The notes under the pieces: generated by a model
The model's database searches: none
The model's input: only the letters and a program-made list of their open reading frames with translations
Told to the model about the DNA's origin: nothing
Assembly (NCBI RefSeq): GCF_000245015.1
Contig: NZ_JH600070.1
Location: forward strand, 3,269,252 to 3,333,251
Direction: 5' to 3'
DNA from: Beggiatoa alba B18LD
GTDB lineage: Bacteria > Pseudomonadota > Gammaproteobacteria > Beggiatoales > Beggiatoaceae
Length of the DNA: 64,000 nucleotides
In this document: positions 1-8,755 of the stretch, in pieces
Numbering within the stretch: the stretch's first letter is position 1
Layout of the letters: every line of letters begins with the position of its first letter
Position numbers and translations under genes: made by a program

Positions 1-730
1 GCTCACTGCCTTTTGCAACCGCTAATAACGCATTCATCCCTGCTTTTTCGATATGACTTTCTGTCAAAACTTTGCAGGTTAAACGATCATGCAAATTACA
101 TAAGCGTTTTGCTTCTTCCACTAAATGCGTGGGTGTGCAAACATTGCTGGGTAAATTGCCTAAATCTCTTGCTAATTCGACACCGCCTGCAATCGCTTCT
201 GCTTCACGACGGGCTTGCTCTGCAATGCCTAATTCACGGCGTGAGGCAACGCTAAATACAATCTTACGTAACGGACGACGAGTGATATTTTTCTTACTTT
301 TGAGCTGATCAAAGCTATATAACGCATAACGGGCAGTTTCAATGGCATGACGCACTTTCCATGCAGTATCCCGACCACGCACATTTAATTCTGTTAAATA
401 ACATACCGTTTCCATTGAACCTGTTTCGTGTAAGGTTCTAATTGCGTGTGAAATGACTTTACGATATTGCGTATCACCTAATTCCCGCTCACGTCCACAA
501 CCCACTAATAAAACACGGTCGGCTAATGTACCAGGAACATTATGTAATAATAAAGTTTGTCCTATTTTTCCCTCTAAGTCCCCTCGACGCAAAATAGAGG
601 ATAAATAACCATCGCTCACTTCATCTAATTGTTTAGCGACCTCAGACAAGCGACGTGGTTCATAAATACCAACAACAACACACGCGGTTCGTTGTTTCTC
701 TGGATGACCACTTTTTATATTAAATTCCAT
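1..730 (-). CDS. pepA: leucyl (cytosol) aminopeptidase, N-terminal part, cut by window edge
   Basis: The minus strand from the ATG at 730 translates without a stop to the window edge. It gives about 243 residues beginning MEFNIKSGHPEKQRT and containing TLLLHNVPGTLADRVLLVGCG, then a segment typical of the M17 peptidase linker (ARDLGNLPSNVCTP, HLVEEAKRL). That is the N-terminal macro-like domain of PepA and the beginning of the catalytic region; the metal-binding catalytic residues lie outside the window. The family is a hexameric, dimetal cytosolic aminopeptidase, and in E. coli PepA also binds DNA (Xer recombination, carAB control). The gene is divergent from lptF, the usual order in gammaproteobacteria. 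An inverted repeat lies in the shared upstream region (767-801). The identification is firm; the partial length is due only to the window boundary. Confidence 0.93.
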   Translation of the reverse strand, partial: MEFNIKSGHPEKQRTACVVVGIYEPRRLSEVAKQLDEVSDGYLSSILRRGDLEGKIGQTLLLHNVPGTLADRVLLVGCGRERELGDTQYRKVISHAIRTLHETGSMETVCYLTELNVRGRDTAWKVRHAIETARYALYSFDQLKSKKNITRRPLRKIVFSVASRRELGIAEQARREAEAIAGGVELARDLGNLPSNVCTPTHLVEEAKRLCNLHDRLTCKVLTESHIEKAGMNALLAVAKGSE

Positions 731-766
731 GCTATTTTTCCGCTGTTATGGTTATATTGATAAAAA

Positions 767-801
767 CGTACAAATGAAGCAGGATTATCACAATTTGTAC
801 G
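767..801. promoter_or_regulatory. 9-bp perfect inverted repeat in the pepA-lptF divergent region
   Basis: CGTACAAAT at 767-775 is mirrored exactly by ATTTGTACG at 793-801 with 17 bases between. It lies 37 bases upstream of the pepA start codon. It could be an operator for a dimeric regulator or a hairpin in the pepA leader; there is no T-run to make it a terminator. The repeat is directly visible, but its role is inferred. Confidence 0.4.
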
Positions 802-914
802 CTAGACTCGCTATACCGAATAAAACTAATATTGTTTATATGTTACACATTCGTCTAAAAGTTGTAAAATTATATTTTTTACATAACTTATTACAGACAA
901 CGTGAGGTATTTTT

Positions 915-2024
915 TTGATTATCAACCGTTATCTCTATCGGGAAATTATATATACCCTACTTTCGCTCATTCTCCTACTCTTACTCATTTACGTGAGTAA
1001 TCGCTTTATAGGCTACCTTTTACAAGCAGCATCTGGCGCGCTTCCCGCTCGATTTATCTTCCAACTTCTTGGAATTAGAATTTTAGGAGACTTAACCCTT
1101 ATTTTACCGATAGGCTTTTTTTTATCTATTTTGCTTGCCTTAGGCAGACTATATAAAGATAGTGAAATCACAGCATTAGCTGCTTGTGGAATTCCTGTGC
1201 CTTTAAATGGGATTTTATTTTTTGCGACAGTATTTGCATTTTTTGTAGGGGTTTTATCCCTGTATATTTCCCCTTGGGCAAAGTCATTAGAAATGGGTTT
1301 ACGCACGCAAGCCGCCAATGAGGCAGAAATTGGTGGCATAGAAGCTGGACGTTTTAAAGAATTCTTAAAAGGGCAAGGTGTTTTATATGTGGAGACTGTA
1401 GAGAGTGAACTCAATCATCTCGAAGTGATTTTTGCGCAAGCCTATCTACCTGATAAGCGAATTGTTATGACTGCAAAACAAGCCTATCAGACGATAAAAG
1501 ACCAAGAATTATTTTTAGTCCTACAAAATGGACATCGTTATGAAAGCCCACATGAGAACCCTTTAAGTTACACCGTTGTCGATTTCACAGAACACAGTAT
1601 TCGTATTCCGCGCCATTTAAATGCAGCAACACCAACAGAAAACCGCGCCGCGTTACCAACATCAATATTATGGCATTCTGCAAAAATAGAGGATAAAGCT
1701 GAATTACAATGGCGTTTCTCTTTACCACTTGCCATTTTATTATTGTCCGCCCTTGCTGTGCCTTTATCACGGACAACACCACGTCAAGGACAATACAGCA
1801 AAATTTTTTTTGGTATCTTAATTGTGTTGATTTATAGCAATTTCCTATCCATTGCTAAAAAATGGGTTGAGCGGGGAGAAGTTCCTATTTGGGTTGGCAT
1901 TTGGTGGGTGCATTTATTAATGTTTATCGTTATTGCTTTGTTATTGGGGTATCCCCGTTTGCAACAATATTGGCGACGATATCAACATCAACAAATTCGA
2001 GTAAAGAAAACAAGTTTTACTTAA
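915..2024 (+). CDS. lptF: LPS export ABC transporter permease LptF (YjgP/YjgQ family)
   Basis: A 369-residue inner-membrane protein with N-terminal transmembrane segments (about residues 12-32, 55-75, 95-118), a long periplasmic beta-jellyroll-like region (about 125-265) and three C-terminal transmembrane segments. This is the usual LptF/LptG plan and length. In the family, LptF pairs with LptG and the ATPase LptB to extract lipopolysaccharide and pass it to LptC. The start is a TTG at 915, chosen because a GAGG ribosome site at 904-907 sits at the right distance and the reading MIINRYLYREI matches LptF N-termini. It is divergent from pepA. The usual downstream partner lptG is absent here: the next gene faces the other way. 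LptF rather than LptG is preferred from the pepA linkage. Confidence 0.9.
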   Translation: MIINRYLYREIIYTLLSLILLLLLIYVSNRFIGYLLQAASGALPARFIFQLLGIRILGDLTLILPIGFFLSILLALGRLYKDSEITALAACGIPVPLNGILFFATVFAFFVGVLSLYISPWAKSLEMGLRTQAANEAEIGGIEAGRFKEFLKGQGVLYVETVESELNHLEVIFAQAYLPDKRIVMTAKQAYQTIKDQELFLVLQNGHRYESPHENPLSYTVVDFTEHSIRIPRHLNAATPTENRAALPTSILWHSAKIEDKAELQWRFSLPLAILLLSALAVPLSRTTPRQGQYSKIFFGILIVLIYSNFLSIAKKWVERGEVPIWVGIWWVHLLMFIVIALLLGYPRLQQYWRRYQHQQIRVKKTSFT

Positions 2025-2188
2025 GTTTGTCAGCGTTGTATTAAGTAAATTTCAGCAGTTAGGGATGAAATAGTGTCAGCGATTTTAAAGAAATGACTCA
2101 TTTTAAATGCTGATTTGAGCAGAAAGAAATACTATTGATTGTCTTTCTACTCAAAAAAGTCTGTTATAAGTTAATCTTATCTACAATA

Positions 2189-3469
2189 TTATTTAACCAA
2201 TTGATAGGTATTTGCGTTATGACCCTGTGGATTCATTGTTAAAACGCCATCTGTCGCAAATAACTGATTTAAAGCACTACTCCCGCCTTTAATCGTCACT
2301 TTAAACGTGATTTGTCCTTGCTCACGATGTTGTATTTGCAAATTACGCAATGATTCAATATTTTTTAAATAATTATTCACGGTTACATAATCTTGCCAAT
2401 TATCTACAGCGGTAATTTGTAACTCTACAGTCTCTTCAACAGCCGTATTTGTGGGGGGTAATGAGGATGCTGAATTATTATTTAAGCCTAGATTATTTTG
2501 TGTTGTTGCCATTTCAGGAGGAATTTTACTGCTAAATGTTGACCCTGATGATGATGGAGGATTACTAAGTGCAGGATTTCCCGTAAAAGCGGGATTGCTA
2601 GTGAACGCTGGAGTATTTGTAGATTGACTGGGAGGCGTTGAAGGTGGATTTGCAGGAGTCGGTGCATTATTCGTGGTTGGTGTGCTAATGACAACAGGTG
2701 TCGCAGGTACTTTACTGATTTCTGTTATCGCTTCATTAATGGTTCGTTGCAATAATAATGGCAGTGCTGTTTCTTGGTTTTTCCAATTTTTAATAACAGC
2801 CCCTTTTGCATACACAACCCATTGTCCTTGCCACATACTTGGTTGCTTACTAATCCAACCCACTAACATGGTTTCTGCACCATAACGGCTTGCAACACTG
2901 GTTGCTGAGGAGGCTTCCGCATTTTTCACAGCAGTCAATGGTAATGCAATATGGTCATCAATATCTAAAACAGGAAATAAGAGGGGAATGCCTCGTTGTG
3001 TTGCTTGTTGTTTTAAAATGGTTACTGCTTCACTGCCTTCTTCTTCATTGATAATACGGCTATTTGTATCTTCTTCAAGTACAATCCAAGTCAGTAGTGG
3101 TGTTCGATTTGGGTTAGTACGTGGGACATTAATGGAGGCATTTCTTAAAGCACGTTTTGTCCCCTGTGGTTCAAAACCAACAACTAACATCAATTGTTTA
3201 TCTGATTTTTCTCGATATTCATATTGTGCAACTAGGCTTTTAGCTTTTGCGGATAGTTTTTTCAATTTTTCGGGGTCAGTCGTAGCCTGTTCACTGCTCA
3301 CATTTGCCATGACTTGTGCAAAAGCTCTTGCAAAACCGTCTTCCAATAAATTTTCATCACGACTCGCAATTGGCACAGTTGCCTCATATAGCGTCTGTTC
3401 TGCATAAACGGGCAAAACACTTAAAAATAACCAACTGATTAAAAATAAAGTACGATGCCAAATCATCAC
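2189..3469 (-). CDS. DUF2066 domain-containing exported protein
   Basis: A 426-residue protein with an N-terminal signal peptide (hydrophobic stretch at residues 7-22, cleavage probably after VYAE) and a sequence typical of DUF2066 proteins of gammaproteobacteria: LYEATVPIASRDENLLEDGF near the mature N-terminus, then a conserved domain to about residue 250. A low-complexity Pro/Ser/Thr/Asn linker follows (about 255-340) with short repeats of the type NPAFTGNPAL. The C-terminal 80 residues (VELQITAVDNWQDYVTVNNY) resemble the second conserved part of the family. Its function is unknown; a periplasmic or envelope location is inferred from the signal peptide. It faces lptF. The long linker is more repetitive than the family core and may vary in length between strains. 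Confidence 0.75.
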   Translation of the reverse strand: MMIWHRTLFLISWLFLSVLPVYAEQTLYEATVPIASRDENLLEDGFARAFAQVMANVSSEQATTDPEKLKKLSAKAKSLVAQYEYREKSDKQLMLVVGFEPQGTKRALRNASINVPRTNPNRTPLLTWIVLEEDTNSRIINEEEGSEAVTILKQQATQRGIPLLFPVLDIDDHIALPLTAVKNAEASSATSVASRYGAETMLVGWISKQPSMWQGQWVVYAKGAVIKNWKNQETALPLLLQRTINEAITEISKVPATPVVISTPTTNNAPTPANPPSTPPSQSTNTPAFTSNPAFTGNPALSNPPSSSGSTFSSKIPPEMATTQNNLGLNNNSASSLPPTNTAVEETVELQITAVDNWQDYVTVNNYLKNIESLRNLQIQHREQGQITFKVTIKGGSSALNQLFATDGVLTMNPQGHNANTYQLVK

Positions 3470-3604
3470 TTATTTACCCCAGATAAAAACTGCAAAAATA
3501 CCTCATAGTCCTTTGGAATGGACAAGATAGAGGCTGTTATAATACATTGAAATATTATCGAAGTAAGCAGAACCTGCTCTTTATTAAACCTTGTCGAGGC
3601 TGTC

Positions 3605-4129
3605 ATGCTACGTATTTTAAATAAAATCCGTCAAACGGGTATTGTGACTGAATCTTTTTCTACCATCGTATCTGATCATGAAATAGAAATAGTGGGTCAA
3701 CAAGTGCAAGCAGAAATCGCCCGTTTATTTGCAGGCAGTTTAGCGATTCGCCAAGTTGATGCAGGCTCTTGTAATGCTTGCGAATTAGAGATTCATGCCC
3801 TGAATAATCCTTATTACGCAATTGAACGGTTTGGTGTACATTTCGTTGCATCACCGCGTCACGCAGATGCATTATTAGTCACGGGTGTTGTTTCTCGTCA
3901 TATGCAAACGGCATTATTACGGACATACACCGCAACGCCAGCACCGAAGTTCGTTATTGCGGCGGGGGATTGTGCCGTGTGTGGGGGGGAATTTGGCGTA
4001 TCATACGCAAGTTGTGGTGCAGTCAATCAAGTGATTCCTGTCGATGTCACAATTTCAGGATGCCCACCAACACCACATGCTTTATTAGCGGGTATTTTAC
4101 AAGCAATTCAGAAAAAAACGCTTAAATAA
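3605..4129 (+). CDS. orphan NuoB-like / group 4 [NiFe]-hydrogenase small-subunit-like protein
   Basis: A 174-residue protein of the 20-kDa NADH:quinone oxidoreductase subunit family, closest in motif to hydrogenase-4/formate hydrogenlyase small subunits. Cluster ligands are visible at C56 and C59 (GSCNACELE), C123 and C126 (GDCAVCGG), C137 and C153 (ISGCPPTP). The CxxC-C-C arrangement fits binding of one proximal [4Fe-4S] cluster. The segment NPYYAIERFGVHFVASPRHA is characteristic of the hydrogenase-like branch. It normally works with a large subunit and membrane antiporter-like subunits, but none of these flank it: neighbours are a DUF2066 gene facing away and an MFS transporter 74 bases downstream. 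The partner may lie elsewhere in the genome. The fold assignment is firm; the exact complex is unknown. Confidence 0.82.
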   Translation: MLRILNKIRQTGIVTESFSTIVSDHEIEIVGQQVQAEIARLFAGSLAIRQVDAGSCNACELEIHALNNPYYAIERFGVHFVASPRHADALLVTGVVSRHMQTALLRTYTATPAPKFVIAAGDCAVCGGEFGVSYASCGAVNQVIPVDVTISGCPPTPHALLAGILQAIQKKTLK

Positions 4130-4203
4130 TCTAAAAATAGATAATTTACTCGTTTTATTGCATTTGTCTTCTTTATCCTCATTCACTTCAATAGCGTATC
4201 GTC

Positions 4204-5535
4204 ATGAGTCAAGCACATCTTCTCCGTACACGTCGCTTTTTGCCCTATTTTCTGACCCAATTTTTAGGGGCGTTTAATGACAATGTGTATAAAAATGCCT
4301 TAGTGATTTTAATTGCTTTTCAAGGTAGTGCCTTACTTGGTATGAACAGTAGCCAGTTAGTTAATTTCAGTGCAGGGTTTTTTATTTTGCCATTTTTTCT
4401 ATTTTCTGCGACTGCAGGGCAAATTGCAGATAAGTATGATAAAGCGCAATTAATGCGTTGGACAAAGCTCTTAGAAATCGCCGTTATGGGGTTAGCCTTA
4501 TTTGGTTTTTTCTTTAACAGTATTTTATTTTTAATTATTTTACTTTTTTTAATGGGGGCACAATCGGCACTCTTTGGTCCCATAAAATATGGCGTTGTTC
4601 CCCAATTATTGCGAGAAGGGGAACTAATTGGCGGAAATGGTTTAATCAGTATGGGCACATTTCTAGCGATTCTTTTAGGAACTATCCTAGGTGGCGTTTT
4701 AATCGCGAGGGAAGATGGTGCGCTTTGGGTTGCGACGATTGTTCTCGTCATTGCGATACTGGGCTGGGTTGCTAGTGTATATGTGCCACCTGTCCCCCCT
4801 TCAGACCCTAATATTACAGTGAATTGGAATGTTTTCTCACAAACATTTCACAGCATGGGCTTTGCATTAGAAAATCGGAGCGTTTTCTTATCCGTATTAG
4901 CCATTTCATGGTTCTGGTTTATTGGGGCAACTTATCTATCACAACTACCTATTTACACAAAAGATATTTTAAAAGGTAATGAGAACGTTATTACTTTATT
5001 ATTAACCATGTTTTCTGTGGGCATTGGTCTTGGTTCATTACTGTGCGAACGCCTATCTCGCGGAAAATTAGAGGCTGGTTTAGTGCCTTTAGGGGCTTTA
5101 GGCATCACCATTTTTTCTATTGATGTTTACTTTGCCAGTTATTACTTTTATGCCCTTGAATATCCTGTAGGAACAATAACTGTATCCACCTTTTTATCTG
5201 AAGGATTTGCCAGTTGGCGAATATTAGCGGATTTAGTGTTAATTGGCTTATTTGGTGGTTTTTATATTGTGCCATTAAACGTTATTGTACAAACCCGTAG
5301 CAATCCTGCACACCGCTCACGTATCATTGCTGCCAATAATATTATTAACTCACTTTACATGGTGCTTTCAGCCGTTTATGCCATGCTTTTATTAAGTTTT
5401 AATGTCAGTATTGGCACTATCTTCCTCAGTTTAGGGGCACTAAATCTTATTTATTCGTTAGTCATTTTCCTCTTTATGCCTGAATTTTTAACCCGATTTG
5501 TTCAAATGTGGCGTTCAAATTCAGCTAACGCATAA
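4204..5535 (+). CDS. LplT-like MFS lysophospholipid transporter
   Basis: A 443-residue polytopic membrane protein with about 12 hydrophobic segments. The N-terminal FLGAFNDNVYKNALVIL and the loop GPIKYGVVPQLL are signatures of the LplT/Aas major-facilitator branch, which flips lysophospholipids inward for re-acylation. In many proteobacteria this domain is fused to an acyltransferase and an acyl-ACP synthetase (Aas); here it stands alone, like E. coli LplT, and no acyltransferase is adjacent. The gene ends 3 bases before the next start, so the two are probably co-transcribed. The substrate is inferred from the family only. Confidence 0.82.
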   Translation: MSQAHLLRTRRFLPYFLTQFLGAFNDNVYKNALVILIAFQGSALLGMNSSQLVNFSAGFFILPFFLFSATAGQIADKYDKAQLMRWTKLLEIAVMGLALFGFFFNSILFLIILLFLMGAQSALFGPIKYGVVPQLLREGELIGGNGLISMGTFLAILLGTILGGVLIAREDGALWVATIVLVIAILGWVASVYVPPVPPSDPNITVNWNVFSQTFHSMGFALENRSVFLSVLAISWFWFIGATYLSQLPIYTKDILKGNENVITLLLTMFSVGIGLGSLLCERLSRGKLEAGLVPLGALGITIFSIDVYFASYYFYALEYPVGTITVSTFLSEGFASWRILADLVLIGLFGGFYIVPLNVIVQTRSNPAHRSRIIAANNIINSLYMVLSAVYAMLLLSFNVSIGTIFLSLGALNLIYSLVIFLFMPEFLTRFVQMWRSNSANA

Positions 5536-5538
5536 CTC

Positions 5539-6012
5539 ATGCAAAAAACGTCTGTATTTACCGAATCAATTGCTTTAACACTTCATCCATCCAAATCATT
5601 TTTAATTGTGTTAAGCATTATTTACGGCGGTGCAGGCGTTTTACTCATACCGCTACAACTTCCTTTCTGGTTAAAAATTTCGCTATTTATAATCTTAATG
5701 CTACATGCGCTGTATAGCATTATTTACGAAGCTTTCTATTATCAACATCCTGTACAGAATGCAATATTGCACCTGACCTATGCTATTTATGCAGACCAAA
5801 CACATGCGCAAATACACGCGAGTAGTTATCAACACGCCTATCTCATTGTGCTACGCCTACAGCACACTAATCATCCTAAAAAAATAGACACACTTATCAT
5901 TTTTGCCGATGCCATCGCGCCACAAAGTTTTAAGCAAATTCGTATCCGTTTAAAACACCCTTACCCAACGGATAATAAGCAATTATCTCCCTCCTTGAAA
6001 AAGACTGATTAA
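5539..6012 (+). CDS. YgfX/CptA-like small membrane protein
   Basis: A 157-residue protein with two closely spaced transmembrane segments (about residues 20-40 and 45-66) followed by a soluble beta-rich tail. The ending, with FADAIAPQSFKQIRIRL, resembles the closing motif of YgfX family proteins (a D-x-hydrophobic patch, then F-x-x-hydrophobic-R-hydrophobic-R). YgfX in E. coli is encoded with SdhE and has been described as a membrane toxin of the TA pair YgfYX; no sdhE is seen here. It starts 3 bases after the transporter stop and is followed 56 bases later by hda. The family call rests on architecture and one motif, so it is tentative; otherwise it is a hypothetical two-TM protein. Confidence 0.55.
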   Translation: MQKTSVFTESIALTLHPSKSFLIVLSIIYGGAGVLLIPLQLPFWLKISLFIILMLHALYSIIYEAFYYQHPVQNAILHLTYAIYADQTHAQIHASSYQHAYLIVLRLQHTNHPKKIDTLIIFADAIAPQSFKQIRIRLKHPYPTDNKQLSPSLKKTD

Positions 6013-6068
6013 TTCATTACTGCAAGACTTCCTTTTCAATCACTTTTCCCCCATAATAAAACGTCGAT

Positions 6069-6806
6069 ATGAGTACTCAACTACCTTTAGGCATTGGTTT
6101 GCCAGAGTCCGCCTCATTCACCAACTATATTCCTGGTCCTAATCAAGCTGTTTTCAACATATTACAGCAGATTATCGATGGAAAATGGGAAAATTGTTTA
6201 TATATTTATGGTGATGCAGGAACAGGAAAAAGCCATTTATTACAAGCCGCTTGTGAACAAATGGCACGACGTGGTGGCAGACCCGCTTATTTACCCCTCG
6301 CTTTATTCTCGCAATCTACCCCTGACATACTAGAAGGGCTAGACGCGCTCGACCTCGTTTGTATCGACGATATACACGCCATTATTGGACAACCCCATTG
6401 GGAAGAAGCTTTATTCCGCCTTTACAATCAACTACGCACAAATGGGATTCCTCAAATTATTACAGGAAACACCATTCCCAATAAACTGGGTTTACACCTG
6501 CCTGATTTAGTCTCCCGTTTAAACTGGGGCGGGGCGTTCGCGCTTCAACCCTTAGACGACATAAGCACCCTACAAGCTTTACAAGAACATGCCAAAGGGC
6601 GGGGCATGGAACTCTCTGACAAAGTCGCGCAATACCTCGTTCACCAATGTCCAAGAGACATGAAAACCCTGCTCAAATGGCTGCGCCAACTCGACTACGA
6701 ATCCCTTTCTAACCGTCGAAAACTGACCCTCCCCTTTGTGCGCAATCTTGTGCAAAATACCGTCGTTTCCCTACAGGATAATGCGTCATGGCATGGAAAC
6801 AAATAG
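6069..6806 (+). CDS. hda: DnaA regulatory inactivator Hda
   Basis: A 245-residue AAA+ protein. QLPLGI at residues 4-9 is the N-terminal sliding-clamp-binding motif, the P-loop GDAGTGKS is at 48-55, Walker B is LDLVCIDDIH near 95-104, and the DnaA-like sensor region is present. The length and the lack of a C-terminal helix-turn-helix separate it from DnaA. In the family, clamp-bound Hda stimulates ATP hydrolysis by DnaA after replication starts and so prevents re-initiation. The 3' end overlaps the next gene (tail-collar protein) by 19 bases, implying translational coupling. Confidence 0.95.
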   Translation: MSTQLPLGIGLPESASFTNYIPGPNQAVFNILQQIIDGKWENCLYIYGDAGTGKSHLLQAACEQMARRGGRPAYLPLALFSQSTPDILEGLDALDLVCIDDIHAIIGQPHWEEALFRLYNQLRTNGIPQIITGNTIPNKLGLHLPDLVSRLNWGGAFALQPLDDISTLQALQEHAKGRGMELSDKVAQYLVHQCPRDMKTLLKWLRQLDYESLSNRRKLTLPFVRNLVQNTVVSLQDNASWHGNK

Positions 6807-7795
6807 CCATAGCCGTTAGTCTCAGCATAATACTGACACTAATGAGCAGTTATTTACTCTTTAATAACCGACTCAATGAACTTAGTGCCCAAGTTCAAGC
6901 CCTAGAAACCCGCGAATTTAAACAACTCGACCAACAATACGCCCGAACCCAATACGTCGACAAACTCAATGAAGCCCTACACACAGCCCTATCTGCGGCA
7001 ATCAACACCAGCACAGAACAAAATCTTTACCTCACAGCACAAGTCAATAACGCCTACCGTTTAGCTGATACCCTACTCGACAAAGTCAACAAACAAGCCG
7101 ACCAACACACCGCTGTTTTAGAACAAATAGCCACCCTAAAACAAACCATCAACAAACTCATAGAACTGGTCGACAACTTAAAAAAAAATACCGCCCACAG
7201 CGTTCCCGCTGGCACTATCATGAGCTATGCAGGCAACATCAATGCCGAACAACAACAAACACTTCAACAACTCGGCTGGCTACTCTGTGATGGACGCGAA
7301 CTCCCACGCCAACAATACCCCCAACTTTTCGCAGCCATCTCCACCCTCTACGGCGCACCAACTGAACAAACCTTTCTACTACCAGACTTTCGCGGTGTTT
7401 TCCTACGCGGGCTAGACTTAGACAGACAACTTGATGCACAACGCACACTCGGCACAATGCAACTAGACGACAACAAAGCCCACCAACACACAGGAACGAC
7501 CACCACATCAGGCATACACCAACATCGAGGCTCAACAGACATCGGTGGCGAACACCACCACAAACTAGAAGCCTCAGGGTTTTGGTACACCACAAAAAGC
7601 TGGCTAGAACGTCGAGCTATCACCAACGAAGTTGACGACGGCGAAACCTACAACACCACCCTAGACGGCGAACACAAACACAACTTTGTCACCCCCATCG
7701 GCGGAGACCACCAACACCAACTACTCACCGATAATACGGGTGGTACAGAAACACGCCCTAAAAATTATGCAATTATCTATTTTATAAAGTATTAA
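6788..7795 (+). CDS. membrane-anchored phage tail collar-domain protein
   Basis: A 335-residue protein. Residues 5-27 form a single N-terminal transmembrane or signal-anchor helix, about 30-130 are coiled-coil-like (LNELSAQVQALETRE and onward), and about 138-200 form a tail-collar domain (PAGTIMSYAG, GWLLCDGRELPRQQYP, FLLPDFRGVFLRGLD). The rest is a histidine-rich region with HQH, HHHK, HKH and HQH groups, ending in GGTETRPKNYAIIYFIKY. Collar domain, HxH-rich shaft and a tip ending in ETRPKN are standard in phage tail fibres, where HxH pairs bind metal in trimeric shafts. Here the protein is fused to a membrane anchor and overlaps hda by 19 bases, with no phage genes nearby. Codon use is C/A-rich (CAA, AAC, ACC) compared with hda, suggesting a foreign origin. 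Its function is unknown, possibly a surface or periplasmic trimer. Confidence 0.8.
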   Translation: MAWKQIAIAVSLSIILTLMSSYLLFNNRLNELSAQVQALETREFKQLDQQYARTQYVDKLNEALHTALSAAINTSTEQNLYLTAQVNNAYRLADTLLDKVNKQADQHTAVLEQIATLKQTINKLIELVDNLKKNTAHSVPAGTIMSYAGNINAEQQQTLQQLGWLLCDGRELPRQQYPQLFAAISTLYGAPTEQTFLLPDFRGVFLRGLDLDRQLDAQRTLGTMQLDDNKAHQHTGTTTTSGIHQHRGSTDIGGEHHHKLEASGFWYTTKSWLERRAITNEVDDGETYNTTLDGEHKHNFVTPIGGDHQHQLLTDNTGGTETRPKNYAIIYFIKY

Positions 7796-7890
7796 AACAA
7801 AAGATATACAATCAGTTTCACAAAATCCAAGACACAAATAGCGGACAAAACCCCTATTCATATCCCTTTTAACGCATATACAACGATAAC

Positions 7891-8268
7891 ATGGACATCA
7901 TCTACCTACGTGATTTACGCATAGACACCGTTATTGGTATTTTCGGCTGGGAAAGACAAGTAAAACAAACCATTGTACTCGATATCGAAATGGCAACCGA
8001 TATACGCAAAGCGGCAGCAACCGACCATATTGAAGACACCTTAAATTACAAAGCTGTAGCAAAACGACTGATTGATTTCGTCACACACAGCGAATTTGAA
8101 CTGGTCGAAACCCTTGCAGAACGAATAACAGAAATTATATTAAGTGAGTTTCAAGTGCCTTGGGTCAGACTACAACTTAACAAACAAGGCGCAGTCAGAG
8201 GAGCGAGAGATGTTGGAATCATCATTGAAAGGGGGACAAAAACAGAACATGGCAACAGTGTATGTTAG
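7891..8268 (+). CDS. folB: dihydroneopterin aldolase
   Basis: A 125-residue protein that begins MDIIYLRDLRIDTVIGIFGWERQ, with the family's YxxVxxxI pattern and the conserved catalytic-region TLAERI (ELVETLAERITEIIL, with the active-site Glu). It converts 7,8-dihydroneopterin to 6-hydroxymethyl-dihydropterin plus glycolaldehyde in folate synthesis. The size matches the family. It overlaps the start of folK by 20 bases and forms a two-gene folate operon with it. Identification is firm. Confidence 0.95.
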   Translation: MDIIYLRDLRIDTVIGIFGWERQVKQTIVLDIEMATDIRKAAATDHIEDTLNYKAVAKRLIDFVTHSEFELVETLAERITEIILSEFQVPWVRLQLNKQGAVRGARDVGIIIERGTKTEHGNSVC

Positions 8269-8755
8269 CGTAGGTAGTAATATCAATCCATTACAACACA
8301 TACGCGCAGGATTAACGGACTTACAACACCACTACGGCACACTACAACTATCACCTGTTTACGAAAGTGCTGCCGTGGGTTTTACAGGGGAAAACTTCTA
8401 CAACCTCGTGCTTGCCTTTCAAACAGATAAACCTGTCCGACAAGTCAACCAACACCTACACGAGATAGAAGCCAATCACGGACGCACCCGCGACGGACAA
8501 CGCTACTCATCCAGAACATTGGATTTAGACCTAATACTCTACGATGACCTCGTACTACAAGACACCACCGACAAGCTAGAAGTTCCCAGAGGCGAAATAG
8601 AAAAATACGCCTTCGTCCTTCTCCCCCTAGCCGACCTAGCCCCCACCCTAAAACACCCAACACTAGGCAAAACCTACGCTGAATTATGGGAAAACTTCCA
8701 AGGTAAAGACAAACAAACCTTGTGGCAGGTGGATGTTGAATTAATGCCGCAATAA
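8249..8755 (+). CDS. folK: 6-hydroxymethyl-7,8-dihydropterin pyrophosphokinase
   Basis: A 168-residue HPPK. It begins MATVYVSVGSNINPLQHI, with the GSN motif and the later FTGENFYNLV and SSRTLDLDLILYDD motifs that bind ATP, Mg2+ and pterin. The family transfers pyrophosphate from ATP to hydroxymethyldihydropterin, directly after FolB. I chose the ATG at 8249 over an upstream in-frame ATG at 8144: homologues start at this point, a GGGGG ribosome site lies at 8231-8235, and the longer reading only adds unlike sequence inside folB. The length is normal. Confidence 0.94.
   Translation: MATVYVSVGSNINPLQHIRAGLTDLQHHYGTLQLSPVYESAAVGFTGENFYNLVLAFQTDKPVRQVNQHLHEIEANHGRTRDGQRYSSRTLDLDLILYDDLVLQDTTDKLEVPRGEIEKYAFVLLPLADLAPTLKHPTLGKTYAELWENFQGKDKQTLWQVDVELMPQ

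Noticed and set aside
2116-2155. Possible terminator after lptF (arms GAGCAGAAAGA / TCTTTCTACTC)
   Set aside because: One mismatch and no T-run on either strand at the right side.
7239-7626. Minus-strand frames inside the tail-collar gene
   Set aside because: Shadows produced by the C/A-rich codon use of the plus-strand gene; no family likeness.
6788-7795. Possible prophage remnant
   Set aside because: Only one phage-like domain is present, it carries a TM anchor, and there is no integrase, capsid or terminase gene.
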